DNA of 5,669 nucleotides from JAYVSZ01 sp043774925 (lineage in GTDB: Bacteria > Pseudomonadota > Gammaproteobacteria > Burkholderiales > Methylophilaceae), in NCBI GenBank assembly GCA_043774925.1, contig JAYVSZ010000024.1:1-5669 (forward strand). Direction: 5' to 3'. Below are positions 5,636 through 5,669 of the stretch, piece by piece. The notes below the pieces were generated by a model. It did not search any database. It was not told the DNA's origin and saw only the letters and a program-made list of their open reading frames with translations. Positions within the stretch are counted from its first letter, which is position 1. Every line of letters starts with the position of its first letter. The position numbers were made by a program, and so were the translations under genes.

Positions 5636-5669
5636 ATGAGCAAAGTCAGAAATCAATTTCCAACCGAAT
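5636..5669 (+). CDS. start of a gene, probable IS transposase OrfA (partial)
   Basis: Only 11 codons are present before the window ends: MSKVRNQFPTE. The ATG is well supported by AAGAGGTG at 5623-5630. A short basic start followed by an aromatic residue and xxE resembles the beginning of IS3-family OrfA proteins, which typically run M-x(3)-R-x(2)-[YF]-x(2)-EFK before their helix-turn-helix. The next codon begins with T, which permits the expected Phe. Eleven residues cannot prove the family, so another small DNA-binding protein remains possible. Confidence 0.5.
   Translation, partial: MSKVRNQFPTE

Larger units (their letters stand above)
5025..5669. mobile_element. left edge of a genomic island or prophage at tRNA-Pro
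   Basis: From the tRNA 3' end to the window edge the sequence is visibly more AT-rich than the genes before it. It contains a decayed tyrosine recombinase and what looks like the end of an insertion sequence, with no housekeeping gene. This is the standard structure of an integrated element that uses a tRNA gene. Type and size cannot be judged because the element leaves the window on the right. Confidence 0.6.
5577..5669 (+). mobile_element. probable left end of an IS3-type insertion sequence (partial)
   Basis: Where the integrase homology stops, a sequence begins that looks like an IS terminus: TGGTCTAGTCTAACGCAACA from 5577 (5'-TG as in IS3-family ends; an alternative edge is 5572). It is followed by a TATAAT box (5610-5615), a ribosome binding site and a start codon, all within about 60 bases, the compact layout of an IS left end. 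The assignment is inferred from the layout and the first codons. The inverted partner and target duplication are outside the window. Confidence 0.5.

Noticed and set aside
5025..5669. CRISPR array or toxin-antitoxin locus at the island edge
   Set aside because: No repeated spacer-repeat units and no paired small ORFs are present; only the integrase relic and an IS-like end are seen.

Overview
The window reads as a chromosomal segment of a betaproteobacterium. The gene order rpmI-rplT-pheS-pheT-ihfA-merR-tRNA-Pro is typical of that class. The moderate GC content, with AT-rich gaps between genes, would fit Methylophilaceae (Methylotenera-like), but that placement is an inference from memory and not a database match.

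Positions 1-695 hold the end of a translation operon. An 83-base leader precedes rpmI (ribosomal protein L35) and rplT (L20), and a strong intrinsic terminator closes the unit. In related genomes thrS and infC lie just upstream; no infC coding tail can be recognised here. Positions 748-4100 encode both subunits of phenylalanyl-tRNA synthetase (pheS, pheT). They are followed by ihfA (alpha subunit of the DNA-bending protein IHF, 4139-4429) and a small MerR-type regulator (4445-4843). A second clear hairpin terminator (4883-4913) ends this unit. Directly behind it a consensus -10 box drives tRNA-Pro with anticodon GGG (4948-5024, CCA encoded).

The conserved chromosome stops at the 3' end of the tRNA. 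Beyond it the sequence becomes more AT-rich and carries the C-terminal part of a lambda-type tyrosine recombinase on the minus strand. Its C-terminus faces the tRNA, the usual layout of an integrative element inserted in a tRNA gene. This integrase is dead: a one-base frameshift lies near 5494, and beyond about 5576 its 5' part is replaced by a different sequence. That sequence looks like the left end of an insertion sequence: a 5'-TG terminus, a TATAAT box, a good ribosome binding site and the first 11 codons of a probable IS3-type OrfA.

The left part is therefore ordinary housekeeping DNA for translation and nucleoid structure. The right part is the decayed edge of a genomic island, cut by a second mobile element. 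I do not see a clearly new biological system inside the window; any novel cargo would lie to the right of it.
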